DNA of 64,000 bases from Uranotaenia lowii (GCF_029784155.1 NC_073693.1:334082009-334146008), one strand, 5' to 3'. Positions 23,582 through 36,339 are shown, counted from the stretch's first letter. The notes: a model not told the origin generated them from the letters alone. Program-made: numbers and translations.

Positions 23582-26424
23582 CAAAATTGTCAAAATTGTC
23601 AAATTTGTCAAATTTGTCAAATTTGTCAAATTTGTCAAAATTGTCCAAATTGTCAAAATTGTCAAAATTGTCAAAATTGTCAAAATTGTCAAAATTGTCA
23701 AAATTGTCAAAATTGTCAAAATTGTCAAAATTGTCAAAATTGTCAAAATTGTCAAAATTGTCAAAATTGTCAAATTTGTCAAATTTGTCAAATTTGTCAA
23801 ATTTGTCAAAATTGTCAAAATTGTCCAAATTGTCAACATTGTCAAAATTGTCAAAATTGTCAAAATTGTCAAAATTGTCAAAATTGTCAAAATTGTCAAA
23901 ATTGTCAAAATTGTCAAAATTGTCAAAATTGTCAAAATTGTCAAAATTGTCAAAATTGTCAAAATTGTCAAAATTGTCAAAATTGTCAAAATTGTCAAAA
24001 TTGTCAAAATTGTCAAAATTGTCAAAATTGTCAAAATTGTCAAAATTGTCAAAATTGTCAAAATTGTCAAAATTGTCAAAATTGTCAAAATTGTCAAAAT
24101 TGTCAAAATTGTCAAAATTGTCAAAATTGTCAAAATTGTCAAAATTGTCAAAATTGTCAAAATTGTCAAAATTGTCAAAATTGTCAAAATTGTCAAAATT
24201 GTCAAAATTGTCAAAATTGTCAAAGTTGTCAAAATTGTCAAAATTGTCAAAATTGTCAAAATTGTCAAAATTGTCAAAATTGTCAAAATTGTCAAAATTG
24301 TCAAAATTGTCAAAATTGTCAAAATTGTCAAAATTGTCAAAATTGTCAAAATTGTCAAAATTGTCAAAATTGTCAAAATTGTCAAAATTGTCAAAATTGT
24401 CAAAATTGTCAAAATTGTCAAAATTGTCAAAATTGTCAAAATTGTCAAAATTGTCAAAATTGTCAAAATTGTCAAAATTGTCAAAATTGTCAAAATTGTC
24501 AAAATTGTCAAAATTGTCAAAATTGTCAAAATTGTCAAAATTGTCAAAATTGTCAAAATTGTCAAAATTGTCAAAATTGTCAAAATTGTCAAAATTGTCA
24601 AAATTGTCAAAATTGTCAAAATTGTCAAAATTGTCAAAATTGTCAAAATTGTCAAAATTGTCAAAATTGTCAAAATTGTCAAAATTGTCAAAATTGTCAA
24701 AATTGTCAAAATTGTCAAAATTGTCAAAACTGTCAAAATTGTCAAAATTGTCAAAATTGTCAAAATTGTCAAAATTGTCAAAATTGTCAAAATTGTCAAA
24801 ATTGTCAAAATTGTCAAAATTGTCAAAATTGTCAAAATTGTCAAAATTGTCAAAATTGTCAAAATTGTCAAAATTGTCAAAATTGTCAAAATTGTCAAAA
24901 TTGTCAAAATTGTCAAAATTGTCAAAATTGTCAAAATTGTCAAAATTGTCAAAATTGTCAAAAATGTCAAAATTGTCAAAATTGTCAAAATTGTCAAAAT
25001 TGTCAAAATTGTCAAAATTGTCAAAATTGTCAAAATTGTCAAAATTGTCAAAATTGTCAAAATTGTCAAAATTGTCAAAATTGTCAAAATTGTCAAAATT
25101 GTCAAAATTGTCAAAATTGTCAAAATTGTCAAAATTGTCAAAATTGTCAAAATTGTCAAAATTGTCAAAATTGTCAAAATTGTCAAAATTGTCAAAATTG
25201 TCAAAATTGTCAAAATTGTCAAAATTGTCAAAATTGTCAAAATTGTCAAAATTGTCAAAATTGTCAAAATTGTCAAAATTGTCAAAATTGTCAAATCTGT
25301 CAAAATTGTCAAAATTGTCAAAATTGTCAAAATTGTCAAAATTGTCAAAATTGTCAAAATTGTCAAAATTGTCAAAATTGTCAAAATTGTCAAAATTGTC
25401 AAAATTGTCAAAATTTTCAAAATTGTCAAAAATTGTCAAAAATTGTCAAAACTGTCAAAATTGTCAAAATTGTCAAAATTGTCAAAATTGTCAAAATTGT
25501 CAAAATTGTCAAAATTGTCAAAATTGTCAAAATTGTCAAAATTGTCAAAATTGTCAAAATTGTCAAAATTGTCAAAATTGTCAAAATTGTCAAAATTGTC
25601 AAAATTGTCAAATTTGTCAAAATTGTCAAAATTGTCAAAATTGTCAAAATTGTCAAAATTGTCAAAATTGTCAAAATTGTCAAAATTGTCAAAATTGTCA
25701 AAATTGTCAAAATTGTCAAAATTGTCAAAATTGTCAAAATTGTCAAAATTGTCAAAATTGTCAAAATTGTCAAAATTGTCAAAATTGTCAAAATTGTCAA
25801 AATTGTCAAAATTGTCAAAATTGTCAAAATTGTCAAAATTGTCAAAATTGTCAAAATTGTCAAAATTGTCAAAATTGTCAAAATTGTCAAAATTGTCAAA
25901 ATTGTCAAAATTGTCAAAATTGTCAAAATTGTCAAAATTGTCAAAATTGTCAAAATTGTCAAAATTGTCAAAATTGTCAAAATTGTCAAAATTGTCAAAA
26001 TTGTCAAATTTGTCAAAATTGTCAAAATTGTCAAAATTGTCAAAATTGTCAAAATTGTCAATATAGTCGAAATTGTCAAAATTGTCAAAATTGTCAAAAT
26101 TGTCAAAATTGTCAAAATTGTCAAAATTGTCAAAATTGTCAAAATTGTCAAAATTGTCAAAATTGTCAAAATTGTCAAAATTGTCAAAATTGTCAAAATT
26201 GTCAAAATTGTCAAAATTGTCAAAATTGTCAAAATTGTCAAAATTGTCAAAATTGTCAAAATTGTCAAAATTGTCAAAATTGTCAAAATTGTCAAAATTG
26301 TCAAAATTGTCAAAATTGTCAAAATTGTAAAAATTGTCAAAATTGTCAAAATTGTCAAAATTGTCAAAATTGTCAAAATTGTCAAAATTGTCAAAATTGT
26401 CAAAATTGTCGAAATTGTCAAAAA
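23582..26424. repeat. Satellite A: 9-bp unit TTGTCAAAA, about 316 copies
   Basis: A nearly uninterrupted tandem array of TTGTCAAAA (2.84 kb). Variant units cluster at the left edge: four AAATTTGTC units at 23601-23636 and again at 23772-23807, exactly 171 bp (19 units) apart, each followed by a TTGTCCAAA variant, which shows a block duplication inside the array. Two 10-bp units near 25426-25445 shift the reading phase. Because the unit has no stop in most frames and the period is divisible by three, open frames of 330-958 codons exist on both strands, e.g. (VKI)n, (CQN)n, (LSK)n, (LTI)n, (DNF)n. These are not genes. Confidence 0.98.
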
Positions 26425-27230
26425 CTTCTTAAGGCAAAATAGTCTCTTTAAATGACCGCCTTTGGGTTTTATTTAATTGAAATACTTACAAAGAATGTTC
26501 AGATCAGCATTTTGTTCTTTCTCCATTTTGAATTCATGAATCTCTCTTTCAAAATGAAAATAACCAATATTGTTTGTACGTTAAGAGTGAGTTTAATTTG
26601 ATGTTTATAAATCGATTTCAAAATCACAATAAACAGTAATCGCTTGCTTAATATCTATCCATGTTATGTCTATATGTTTTGAAATTCAACTTCTTGTTTG
26701 GTGGTAGCAAAATTTAATGATAAAAAAAACATAAACTTGATAAAGTTAAAAATTTTGTCTTATCATATTAAAATTGATTGTTGGTTTAGTTTGAAATTGA
26801 TGGTTAAACAAAATATAAGATAATTTCTTCACTACATTCTGATTGTATTTGATAAAATTCTTAAAAAGAAGTATGTTTTACTTCAATTTCTTCTATCTCC
26901 CTAAATATCAAGAGAAAATTGGCCATCAATCCTATGATTCTAGATCCAGGAATACTTATTAAAATTTTTAATCTAGGCATAATTTGTTTGCAACTAAAGA
27001 TTGAACCATGTTTTTTTAAAATTTTTCATAACTCTCAAAATTTATCTTCATCGCTGGTCAGTACGAGTTCAAAATTTTGGTTTTTGTTTTTAAATGTTAA
27101 TTCATTTTTAATCAAGTATTTTATATTGTCCGGATTTGACAAGGTTTGTCCGGACATTTATAAGTCAAATAAAAATATGTTCGTTTCGACCCGGTTGTCG
27201 AAATATTGTAGAAACTTTTAAATATGCCTA
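26425..27230. other. AT-rich spacer, no gene seen
   Basis: AT-rich unique sequence between satellite A and the next dispersed repeat. The 100-codon frame at 26919-27221 is Ile/Phe/Leu/Asn/Ser-rich, has no domain and overlaps degenerate TTGTCCGGA words. Confidence 0.5.
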
Positions 27231-27249
27231 GATAGGGGTAGCAATGGAT

Positions 27250-27490
27250 GTATGGGAAAAATGTCATGATGGAGTTTGAAAAACCGACCATTCATTTTAT
27301 AGATTGGCCCCAAAAACTGACATAAGCAGAATTCAATTAAATCAGACTTGATTTAGGGGTGCCTTTACCCTCAAATATCACCAAAGGGGAGACTAAGGGA
27401 AATCGGAAGAATCGAAATTTAAATTTTTTTTCAATTTCAGCTTTGGTGCCAAATGACTTGCATGAATTGCATGAAACGTCAAGATTAGCT
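27250..27490 (+). repeat. Dispersed repeat, related to both arms of 31190-31730
   Basis: Words GATTGG-C/T-CC-AAAAACTG, ATTTAGGGGTGC, ACCAAAGG and GCCAAATGACTTG plus GCAT-AAACGTC occur here in one orientation and again around 31190-31300 (plus) and 31500-31730 (minus). No coding capacity is seen. Confidence 0.5.
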
Positions 27491-27574
27491 TTCTACAGAA
27501 CCTGCATACATAAGTGTTAATAGTTTTTCTTTCTTATTCATCTGAAAATTGGAAAATCAACAATATAAGCTTAG

Positions 27575-27641
27575 AGGCGAACCAGCCTGTGGCTGAAAAC
27601 TTCTCAAATAAAGACAAAAAAAATAAAATAAAATAAAATAG
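27575..27641 (+). mobile_element. Possible 3' end of a non-LTR retroelement or SINE
   Basis: GGCGAACCAGCCTGTGGCTG leads into an AATAAAG polyadenylation-like signal and a tail of A8 followed by (TAAAA)n. This is the usual look of a 5'-truncated non-LTR element or SINE end. No open frame remains, so the clade cannot be told. Confidence 0.35.
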
Positions 27642-27644
27642 AAG

Positions 27645-29025
27645 CTTTCAGCAAAGTTATAAATGATGAGATATATTGGATAAGAAAGACAGGTTTTGAA
27701 TGCTCATATCAGGTAGGTAAAATGCTTCTTTTTTTTTAAAAAATAATTAAGCCATTTTTTTCTACTTTTTATCGTTCAACTTGAAATCTACGCTAGAATA
27801 ATAATCTTAAGGTAAAAAAAAGAAAAGTTTATTACTTATCTGATAAAACTACGATATGAAAAAATACTACTATAAAATATGGCGTCTGGTATCCCTGACT
27901 ATGTTTTATGCAAAAGAACAAGTGATATCTAAAATTTCGCCAAAATTTCAGCTTTGTTTGTTTAATATTATTTATGTTTAATATTTTTGTTTAAGCTTAT
28001 TATCACTACTTACCAACTTTAACTGAATCATACGTAAATATTCAAGTAAAACTGAAATATAACTAAAAGCATGAAAATACGCATTTAGCCCGCCCGGTTT
28101 CGGAAATCAGCTATGTAAAATCAAATTCTATTTTTCAATTTTTTCATTTACTCAGTAGTATCAATTTATTTATTGCATGCTATTAAGGTAATCCACTTCA
28201 GGGCCTTTTTGGTATAAATGGTTAAAACAAATTCTCATAATTTTTAAATAATCTTTATCGGCCTTGATGATTCGTTGACCACATTTTGCATACATTGTTG
28301 TAAGGTTTCGGCGATATTTCGGGGTGGGGGCCCAGCCAGACCCCAAAAATCAGTGAAGTGGTTCTTTTTTTATTCTAAACATCAACTTTGTTTACCTTTT
28401 TGTTCAAAAACGGGGAGAGTCTATCCAGGCATTTGATACTTTCATATTTTATCGATTATAAAGCACTACTGTAGCGGATAGGCATATTTAATATGATGAT
28501 AAGGTTTCACACGAGGGAGTTGGTGAAACTGTTTATGCGGATCATCAGTAATGTGATTAATAATGATCAAATCGACATTTTGAATAAGAAGAATCCATGA
28601 TAATACAAGACAGGAGGACAAATACATTCTTTAGAAAAAATGATGATTCGAACAAAAACAAAAATTGACAACAGCAGTATTATTTTGATCTAGATGGTAT
28701 AAACCAATCCTGGGAGTATCCCAAGCTTGAAATTGAAGTCCATTGAGAACTTGTGACCGTTTTTAATTGTTTAATTATTTATACCGAATAAAGCATGAGA
28801 CGGATATTTGTTACTATCATTCCCTAATTGCATGCAAATTCGTAATCGAATTGCTACTGACTGGGTTGAGAAAAAAAATAAAAATAAAATTTTAATTTCA
28901 CAATGATCTTTAAATTACAAGCTTTTAAATAAACCCATTGTTATTTTAAAGTCGGTATGGGAAATTTTAATTGCACATTCTAATATTGTGTATGCAAAAT
29001 TCATCAACAACAATTGCAGCTCTAC
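27645..29025. other. AT-rich spacer, no gene seen
   Basis: AT-rich sequence. A weak inverted pair, CCACTTCA near 28191 and TGAAGTGG near 28354, encloses a GC-richer patch (GGGGTGGGGGCCCAGCC) and might be a small element. Nothing else is recognised. Confidence 0.45.
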
Positions 29026-29029
29026 CAAG

Positions 29030-29135
29030 GGGCACGGTTGCGGAAATAACAGAAAAATCTATAATCACACAGAATTTTGAACAAAATTTTATGACAGAAT
29101 CTTTGTCAAAGAACACAGAATTTTGAAAACATTCA
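29030..29135. repeat. Fragment of the TTGCCGAAAT MITE family
   Basis: CGGTTGCGGAAATAACAGAA, AAAATCTATAATCACACAGA and ATGACAGAATC match, with mutations, one terminus of the MITE at 33213-33574. The other end is not found. Confidence 0.4.
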
Positions 29136-29280
29136 TTTGACTATAACGTTTCATATTCATGTATGGTATTTACCTTTGAACAATCGTAGGGCTTCAGAAA
29201 ATTTTCGGCAGTCCACTCAAAAAAAAAAACAAAAAATCTATATGGCTCGTCAATCAGGCCATGAATTGATAGCTATAAGG

Positions 29281-30555
29281 AGTGTATTAGAAAAAAATGC
29301 AACACTTGTATTGTGAATAACTTTTGAATGCATGGATATAATTTGATGAAAATTTAAGTGAAGTCACCTGGTAATGTAATGTTTACAAATGCAAAATATT
29401 GTGATGTTCTGTCAAGTTGGTTTTGAGACAGTGTCTGATGAAGAAATTTTTCGATTTTAATTTTTTGGCAAAACGTGTGCCATCTATAATGCATACTATG
29501 AACCACCTTTTTTTAAATCAAGGCTATTTCTGATTACGTTTACTGTTTTCTAAAGCTTGACCTTCAAAATAACTAAAAATTTTGAATTTTATCGAAGTTA
29601 GAACAAGTTTGGCCGATTGTCTTCCTTCGGCACAAAAACAACATATTTGACTTTTTATCATCCCACCACCGTTTTCGCATAATGGCACGATTCCAGATCC
29701 AACTTAAACGGGGTATAAACTTTGAGGGATCAATTGAAGAGCTTTGCAGAATAAACAGTTACTTTTGGAAGCAGTCTTCTTTCTATTTTTAACCATTCAT
29801 CGTGTCAATTTTAACGAAACACTGAGTAATTTGCAGTTTTTGCAGATCGTTAGCTAGACATATTTTTTTTTAACTTTTATCCATTTTTATCTCCATAAAA
29901 TACAAACGAAACTTGTCAACAAAAAGTTTCTGGTTGGAAACATGCCAGGTGACCGCTATAGTGTTCACTTTGCTGTCCATTTTTTTTTTTTTTTTTCAAA
30001 ATATCTCTCCTGAAGCAGTCGAAATATTTTGAGCAAGATTTGACCACCGTATTTCCGTTAATTTTACCGCTAGGTAGCTTTTCTACCTTGTAGAAATGAA
30101 GGCAAGCATATTTATAAGTCAGCTAAACGGACCAATTAAACAAATTTTTGTTTTTTTTCTTACTCATTCATGTTTTCGGATTGAGCTTGAAAACATCTCT
30201 CACATTCCTCTCACTTCATGGAATCAATAATCTTTACTTTTATTCAAATTTTAACTCACTTTTTGTTTCTCCGGGACTGCCATGTGAATTTTGGTCGAAT
30301 AGTTGATTTTAAGCTGGTTTTGGGTCTTCCACTGGGACTTCTTTAAATTTTTCTCGATTCTGCCCGAAAAATATTGTCAATGAAGTTTAGTATTGGACGC
30401 TATCTAAAAAAATATTTATTTGGAAGAATGTCACTAATTTTTGAGCACGTACACATTACATTACTAGGTAGCTTTACTGGAAATTTTATTGATTTCCATG
30501 CACGCATTCACAAGTTATTCACGAAACATAGTGTTACATTTTTTCCGAATACACT
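29281..30555 (+). mobile_element. Long-TIR DNA element, copy 1 (Tc1/mariner-like ends)
   Basis: Ends are inverted: AGTGTATTAGAAAAAAA... at the left and ...TTTTTTCCGAATACACT at the right. Similarity between ends extends inward about 170 bp, with shared words GTGAATAACTT, GAATGC and GATAGCGTCC/GACAGTGTC. The interior matches the reverse complement of the copy at 44253-45651 (e.g. AAAACAACATATTT, GGAAGCAGTCTTCTT, CGTGTCAATTTTAACG). The length (1.27 kb) would fit a decayed Tc1-type transposon, but no catalytic motif can be read and the TA duplication is not resolved, so it may be non-autonomous. Confidence 0.72.
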
Positions 30556-31140
30556 GCTTAGTTATGGGAATCACCTGAATTAGAAATTGACTACTTTACA
30601 CCAGCATTACTACACCAGTTTTAATTTTTCTTTTCTCTTCTTAGTTTTCAAACAATAAATCAACCCCTTCAACAAACGCCAATCGTTAAATTAGCAGCCA
30701 TTTCGATCACAACACATTTTCTCAAAACTAACAGATTTCCCAAGTATAAGGATTTATTTTTTCTCCAAGCACACAAATTTCACTTTTCCAGCGGGAACTG
30801 GTGAGATGGTTACTTTTTAGCGATTTGATGTCACTTTCGAAAAATATTATTCAATTCTTCAGTCAAACAATTGAAAAAAGGAAAAACGCCAACTTACAAA
30901 CTTGCTCAAAGCGAATTGAACATAGGAAGTGATTCAAAATCACAAGGTCCTTTTTTTTATTTCCGACATTCAAATCCGTCTGCTCGTTTGTTACATTTTA
31001 AAACGTTTCTCTAAAAATTACTAGTTTAAGCAATCCAATTATTGAAAAAAAAAATTAAAAACTCAAACGCTTTAAAAGCGTGGAAAACTGGTCTTTAAAT
31101 CTTAAAAAAAAAATAATTTGTCAAAATTTCAAAAAATAAC
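30556..31140. other. AT-rich spacer, no gene seen
   Basis: AT-rich unique sequence between two dispersed elements. No open frame with protein-like composition. Confidence 0.5.
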
Positions 31141-31189
31141 GTACCAGGGGACCAGATTTGAAATGCCTAACACGCTAAAAGTTTCAGGT

Positions 31190-31730
31190 TTTTGACCGTC
31201 AAAAATCACTTAAGGGGGGCCCGAAAAATCGAAATTTTAAATTTGATGCCAAATGACTTGGAAATGCATTAAACGTCGAGATCTGATGTTATCTCGAAAA
31301 AAGTCGTCCAAAAAAGTCTATTTTTTGGCAAAAAAAAATTTGTTTCGAGGTATCATAACATTTCGACGTTTTATAAATTTTTGAGTCGTTTGTAATCCAA
31401 ATGATTATTTAGATTTGCCGAATTTCTTTTGATTCCTCCTTACCTGTTTTTTGAATTTGGTAATTTTGTCGATTTTTTACAAAATATTTTTTTTTTTTTT
31501 TTGAGATATCATCAGATATTGTACGTTTTGTATGAATTTCGATTCATCAAATGTTCCTTTGTATCTCCTTTGGTGCTTTTTGAGGGTCAAATTCACCGAA
31601 GCTTTAAGCGCATTGAAGCACCCCTAAATGAAGTTCGATTGAGCTGAAATTTCGCCCAGGCCAGTTTTTTGGACCAATCTACAAAATGTCTATGGTCGGA
31701 TTCTGAAATTGGACTTGATCCATTTGGCTG
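31190..31730. repeat. Inverted-repeat element related to 27250-27490
   Basis: A plus-oriented segment (about 31190-31330: GCCAAATGACTTGGAAATGC, AAACGTCGAG, ATCTGATG, TATCTCGAAAAAA) is mirrored by a minus-oriented segment at about 31495-31560 (TTTTTTTGAGATATCATCAG, CGTTTTG). The latter continues into CTCCTTTGGTGC and CACCCCTAAATGAAG. The centre is AT-rich. It is probably two copies inserted head to head or a foldback element. Confidence 0.55.
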
Positions 31731-32530
31731 CCATCTCAGACTGGACTTATACACATTAGGGTGGTTCAAAAACAAGGGTATGTTCCGAAGTCAAAATTTT
31801 GAGGGCTTAAATCGTTCCTCTAAGAATCGCTATACGACGTTCAAGCTTGTATGGAAATTTGATAACATTTGATTCTTAAAAATCCACTTTTCCACACGAT
31901 TATTTCACCAAATTAATCAAAAAAGACGCAGATTCTAATGCGTTCATTTGGTGATTGAACGTTTAGGGCATGGGTGGCCAAACCATAGCCCGCGGGCCAC
32001 ATGTGGCCCGCGAAGAGCTTTTTGTGGCCCGCGAAGCTCTTTTAGGAAAAATCATGTTCTAAGAATTGAATGTTTTTTTTGTTTGCATACATCATTTTTA
32101 TAAATATACCTGAGTCTACAATAAATAAATTCAAAATAAAGATCTGAAAATCTCTTTGAATTGATAAAAGTCAAAGGGGTAAAAGTGTATGAAAACATAT
32201 TTGAGAAAAAAAGAATTATAATTATTGTGTTTTGCCATTTTCCATACATTTTTCGAACATTTAAAAAAAATCACTAAACATAATTTGAAACATGGAGAAT
32301 CGTTTGGTATTTTTTACTAAAAATCAATCATGTTTTCACTTATGCTCCTTAGGTTCTGAGGGCCTCATATAATTTTACAAAAAAGGCTACCGTCACTGAA
32401 TAAAAAGCAATAACGATTACGTACAATTATACGGTTTGACACATTTGACACATTATTTGTTAATTCCATTACACAATTTTCAATGTTTTACGATTGGGTT
32501 TTTATGATTACATATCATTGGTATGAAGAG

Positions 32531-32618
32531 AATCATGGATGAGTTTTGAACCAAAGCAAAGCTTTTTAGACCCCAGGGTTTGAGAAATTCAAAAATGACC
32601 CCAAATCGACTCAGTCTA
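32531..32618 (-). repeat. Terminal fragment of the 3441-4208 repeat family
   Basis: ATCATGGATGAGTTTTG through CCCCAGGGTTTGAGAAATTC to CCAAATCGACTCAGTCTA matches the outer part of the arms at 3.4-4.2 kb and 62.6 kb. It lies inside the hAT-type element, so it arrived after it. Confidence 0.75.
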
Positions 32619-33212
32619 ATGAAGAGCCTTCAAGCGAACTCTAGTTGGGTTGCCTCATAAAAAATGCAAGATCGCATACAAATCGATTAAAAATCGTAAA
32701 AAAAAAATCTCCGAATCATATCAACATCATAATAAAAATTATACTTTTACTACAAATTCAACATTTCGTAACTTGAATGCTCTTCAAAAACTTCGTTCAT
32801 CCATCAAAATTTACTAACTTTGGGAAACTAAGTGAAATATCAAAAGTTTCCTCTGTAGTTTATTCCAATTTGTTATTTTTTGCTAAGCTGCAACAGAAAA
32901 GGGTATATTTACGAAAATTCAACCAATTCCAAATATATTTTAATTGGCAACGTGCTCTGTATTTATGTACATCGATAATGGAAAACTAGACAGAATTTAA
33001 GGTTTGTAGTAGAATTCAACTACAACCGGTTTTGTGCTGACAAATCTCTCATAAAAACGACTTTTTTTAAGCAAAATTATTGCTTCAAAAAGATGCATTG
33101 ATTATAAAAAAAAATCTAATTCATATTCATCCTGTTTATTGAAGGCTTTTCCAATACACTTGTCAAATCGAGATACTCGAGAATTCGATTGAATTAAGGT
33201 TGGGGTCCGTAC

Positions 33213-33574
33213 CAAGATTGCCGAAATAAATTGTGTGTTTTTGAAAAAAAAAATTCTGTGATGGTTTTCTGTGATGCTATTTCCTTTAATCTTATTTAAA
33301 ATTCATGATAAGTTGGTTTTTTTTTTCACATTTACGTTGGGTACAATCATTTAAAATTACCAATCTTATCATTCTTTTTTAATTCCATGTAAAAAAATTG
33401 AATTCTATATTGGGTAAAATAATTAATATTTTTGAAATCCATATTAAATTCAAACATTCTGTGAAATCTGAGAATTTTTCAAATTGTTCAATGTTCTGTG
33501 ACACAGATTCTGTGATGAGAATTATCTCAAAATTCTGAGAATTTACAGATTTTTCTGTGATTTCGGCAACCTTG
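33213..33574. mobile_element. 362-bp MITE with 8-bp target duplication GTCCGTAC
   Basis: Terminal repeats CAAGATTGCCGAAAT (left) and ATTTCGGCAACCTTG (right) differ by one base. GTCCGTAC is present at 33205-33212 and 33575-33582. The interior is AT-rich with TTCTGTGATG words near both ends and no coding capacity. The 8-bp duplication suggests mobilisation by a hAT-type transposase. It is nested in the 31969-34105 element. Older relatives lie at 10974-11305 and 29030-29135. Confidence 0.88.
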
Positions 33575-34113
33575 GTCCGTACTTTGAAAAATCAATATAA
33601 TTGATGATTGAAATTTTATTCTTTTAAAAATTTTTTTTTGACCCACGGAAAATTATTCTTTTAAATTTTGAAAGCTCATCAACGTTATTTTTTTCAATAT
33701 TCCATTCTGCTTTTTTTTTAATTTGTCTTTCAAATTTGTCTAAGAAGAACGGTAAAAACTTTGGAAAATGGGTGGTTATTTTTATATTTGGAGACCATAC
33801 AATTGACTAAACGTCCATTGTAGACACGTGATTTGTTATTTCTGGGATGAATAAACCGTGAAGGTTTTGAAATACATAAAAATATTGACGTACATACGTA
33901 AGTTGGGAGGGATAATTTATTTCGTACTGCGTAATATTTCTACTAAATATTAAATGGAGCAAAATTAGTAAAAATTTTAGTATTTTTCATAAAATCTGTT
34001 ATTATTTGTTTTCTTTGAATACTCCAGAACAATTTGTTGCTTGGCCCGCGAGCCAATCTTAGTTCTGAAATTTGGCTCGCCTGTTGAAAATATTGGCCAC
34101 CCATGGTTTAGGG

Positions 34114-36330
34114 TCTTTAGTTCGGTAATCAACATCAACTCTTCCATCATCAGTTTTAAGAATTCCCAGTTTAAAGCTTCAAAATTGAACCGCAATAACC
34201 TGTTGAAATGGGAGATGGAAAAATTTTAACTTACTTTCGTTTGAGATGGTTTTGAACCACAATTTATGAGGATACTTCAGGAAATAAAAGCCAAAAATTT
34301 AAATAATTATTACAATTTTGATTCAACTGAATTTAAAAAAAATTTAAACTGCTATTTTTAACAAATTATGCCTTAGTTTTCGGAGGTTTTAGATTTAGAA
34401 CTTTTTGCAGACCTTTACCTAAATTAAATTAAAAGAATTCTGGTTTTGTCTTTGAAATTGAATGATCCATCATCTCTTAAATGAAAGCTTCCATTTGCGG
34501 ATTCCTTGAAATAAATTCAACCGAGAAAAGCAAAGATGGTAATGTTATGAAAAATATACGATTTTCCACATTTTTTTCGTAACTCTTTGGCACACAATCT
34601 GTAGGAAATATTGCAGAGTATTGAAATTTTCTAATTTATCTGGTTTGACGATTTTTTTAAAAATAACTAAATAAATTTAAAAAAAAATACTTCATTTGAA
34701 TCGCACTTTACTACATGAAAATGTAACGAATTTTATTTTTTTTCTGTAACAATATTTTACATTACATTAGGACGACAATTTGGATTTATTGCGATAGATA
34801 TTTTTTTTTGAATTTTCATATCGGTAGGAATAAACCCACAAATTTCCAAAACCCATTCAATTATCAATCATAAAACTTCAAATGACACATTCCACCGTGA
34901 CGTGATTTTTTTTTATTCTACCAAATACATTTAAAGGCTCTATCGGTATAAACCATCACTGAGCAGCGTGACGTGATATCGCTTTTCCAGGATTGTTGGA
35001 ACTGTTATCATTCTAGAAGTCAACCAATTTACTAGAAAATGAAAAAATAGAAGCAAACGGTCGCAAATTGATTTCCTTCAAAATGAATAAAATTTTGACA
35101 TTAAAAGATGAAGTTGTTTGTGTTGTGATCGATTACTTTTGTGACGTAAATTTTAGCTAGAATTGACCATTTTTGACTTCAGTACATACCACTTCGAATC
35201 CCTGTTCTTTCTGTGGAAATAAGATATTGATGTCGTCAAATAAGTTAGAGAGAAAACAACTTCCCACAATTTGATGATCATAGCTTCTCGATTGAACAAC
35301 AACCAACATATTTATGCCTCTCTTTAGAGCCTTCAAATTTTGTGTACACTTTTAAAAGTGATATTTTGTTAGTCCAACTTGTAGAATCATAAATTTTCAG
35401 TTATTTTCCTAACTTTTTCAATTTTTTTCAATATTTTTGTTTTTTAAGTTCAAGATGACGAATGAATTAAAAAATCAACAAAATAATGTTCAATTTGTAA
35501 AAATCCGACCATGTGGAGAGTCAAAATAGCTTTCAGAGCATATTTCTACAATAAAATTTTACAAAAATAAAATTTTGAGACGTGGATTCACTCATTCGCG
35601 CTGTTGTTATTCAGCTGGATTCCAACCGATTCCTATTAAATTTGGTGGTTTAGAAATGATAAGATTTTCAAATAAGATCTTATTTTTCATTGTTTTACAA
35701 TGTTGAAGTTTTCTCGTAGAATTTTAAATTTTTAATTTTGTGACGGGAATTCACTCATTCAGTCGCAAGTTCTTGTTTACTTTTTAAAATAACTCAATTG
35801 GTTATAAAAATAATCTTTTTTCTACACATTGAAGCACTTTTTGGCTTTGAAAAGTAATGAAGGAATTAAAAAAAAAGATCAATCCATATATTTTCATAAA
35901 TTATTTTGTTAAAGTAGTTTACATTTACACTTTTTTAAATAAAAAAATTGATTTTAAAAATAATATAAAATGTGAAAAAAAAAGTTTTTCTCTTTTTTCG
36001 TTGGTTTTGTGTAATTTCAATTATCAAAATTATTGACAAGTTTGAGATATTTTGATACGCTAACGTAGAAAAATCACAGCGATACAAGCGCGTGAAATGT
36101 GCCAAATACATTTTTTGTAAATTCATCTCGTTTTCAATAATTAAAAAAAATTTAAACATTTGGAGATTTTTTTTAAATTTTTGGGATAATATTCCCATTT
36201 AAAGGTCAATAAAGTTTTCCAACGCCAAAAATTAAGTGCTCAACTAATTCATAATTCATGTCTAATTCCTCTAAAAATTCCACAGTGAAATTCAAAACGG
36301 AATATTTCAGTTTCTTCAGCACACAGCAAC
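34114..36330. other. AT-rich spacer, no gene seen
   Basis: AT-rich sequence with no recognisable repeat boundary, RNA gene or coding exon. Confidence 0.5.
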
Positions 36331-36339
36331 CCACAGTGA

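Larger units (their letters stand above)
31969..34105. mobile_element. hAT-type element, 2.14 kb, 8-bp target duplication GTTTAGGG
   Basis: The termini CATGGGTGGCCA (31969) and TGGCCACCCATG (34105) are inverted copies, flanked on each side by the identical octamer GTTTAGGG (31961-31968 and 34106-34113). Subterminal GCCCGCGGGCC and GTGGCCCGCGAAG words at the left have a partner, TTGGCCCGCGAGCCAA, at the right. CA(G/T)GGGTGGCC ends with an 8-bp duplication are typical of the hAT superfamily. No transposase frame survives, so it is non-autonomous or gutted. It contains two later insertions, at 32531-32618 and 33213-33574. Confidence 0.88.

Noticed and set aside
23582..26424. CRISPR-like array
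   Set aside because: Units are 9 bp and contiguous, with no spacers; surroundings are eukaryotic and lack cas genes.
23532..26455. Open frames of 330-958 codons with (VKI)n, (CQN)n, (LSK)n, (LTI)n, (DNF)n peptides
   Set aside because: All are translations of the same 9-bp satellite in different frames and strands; several are open at once, the starts are in flanks, and no unique protein sequence exists.
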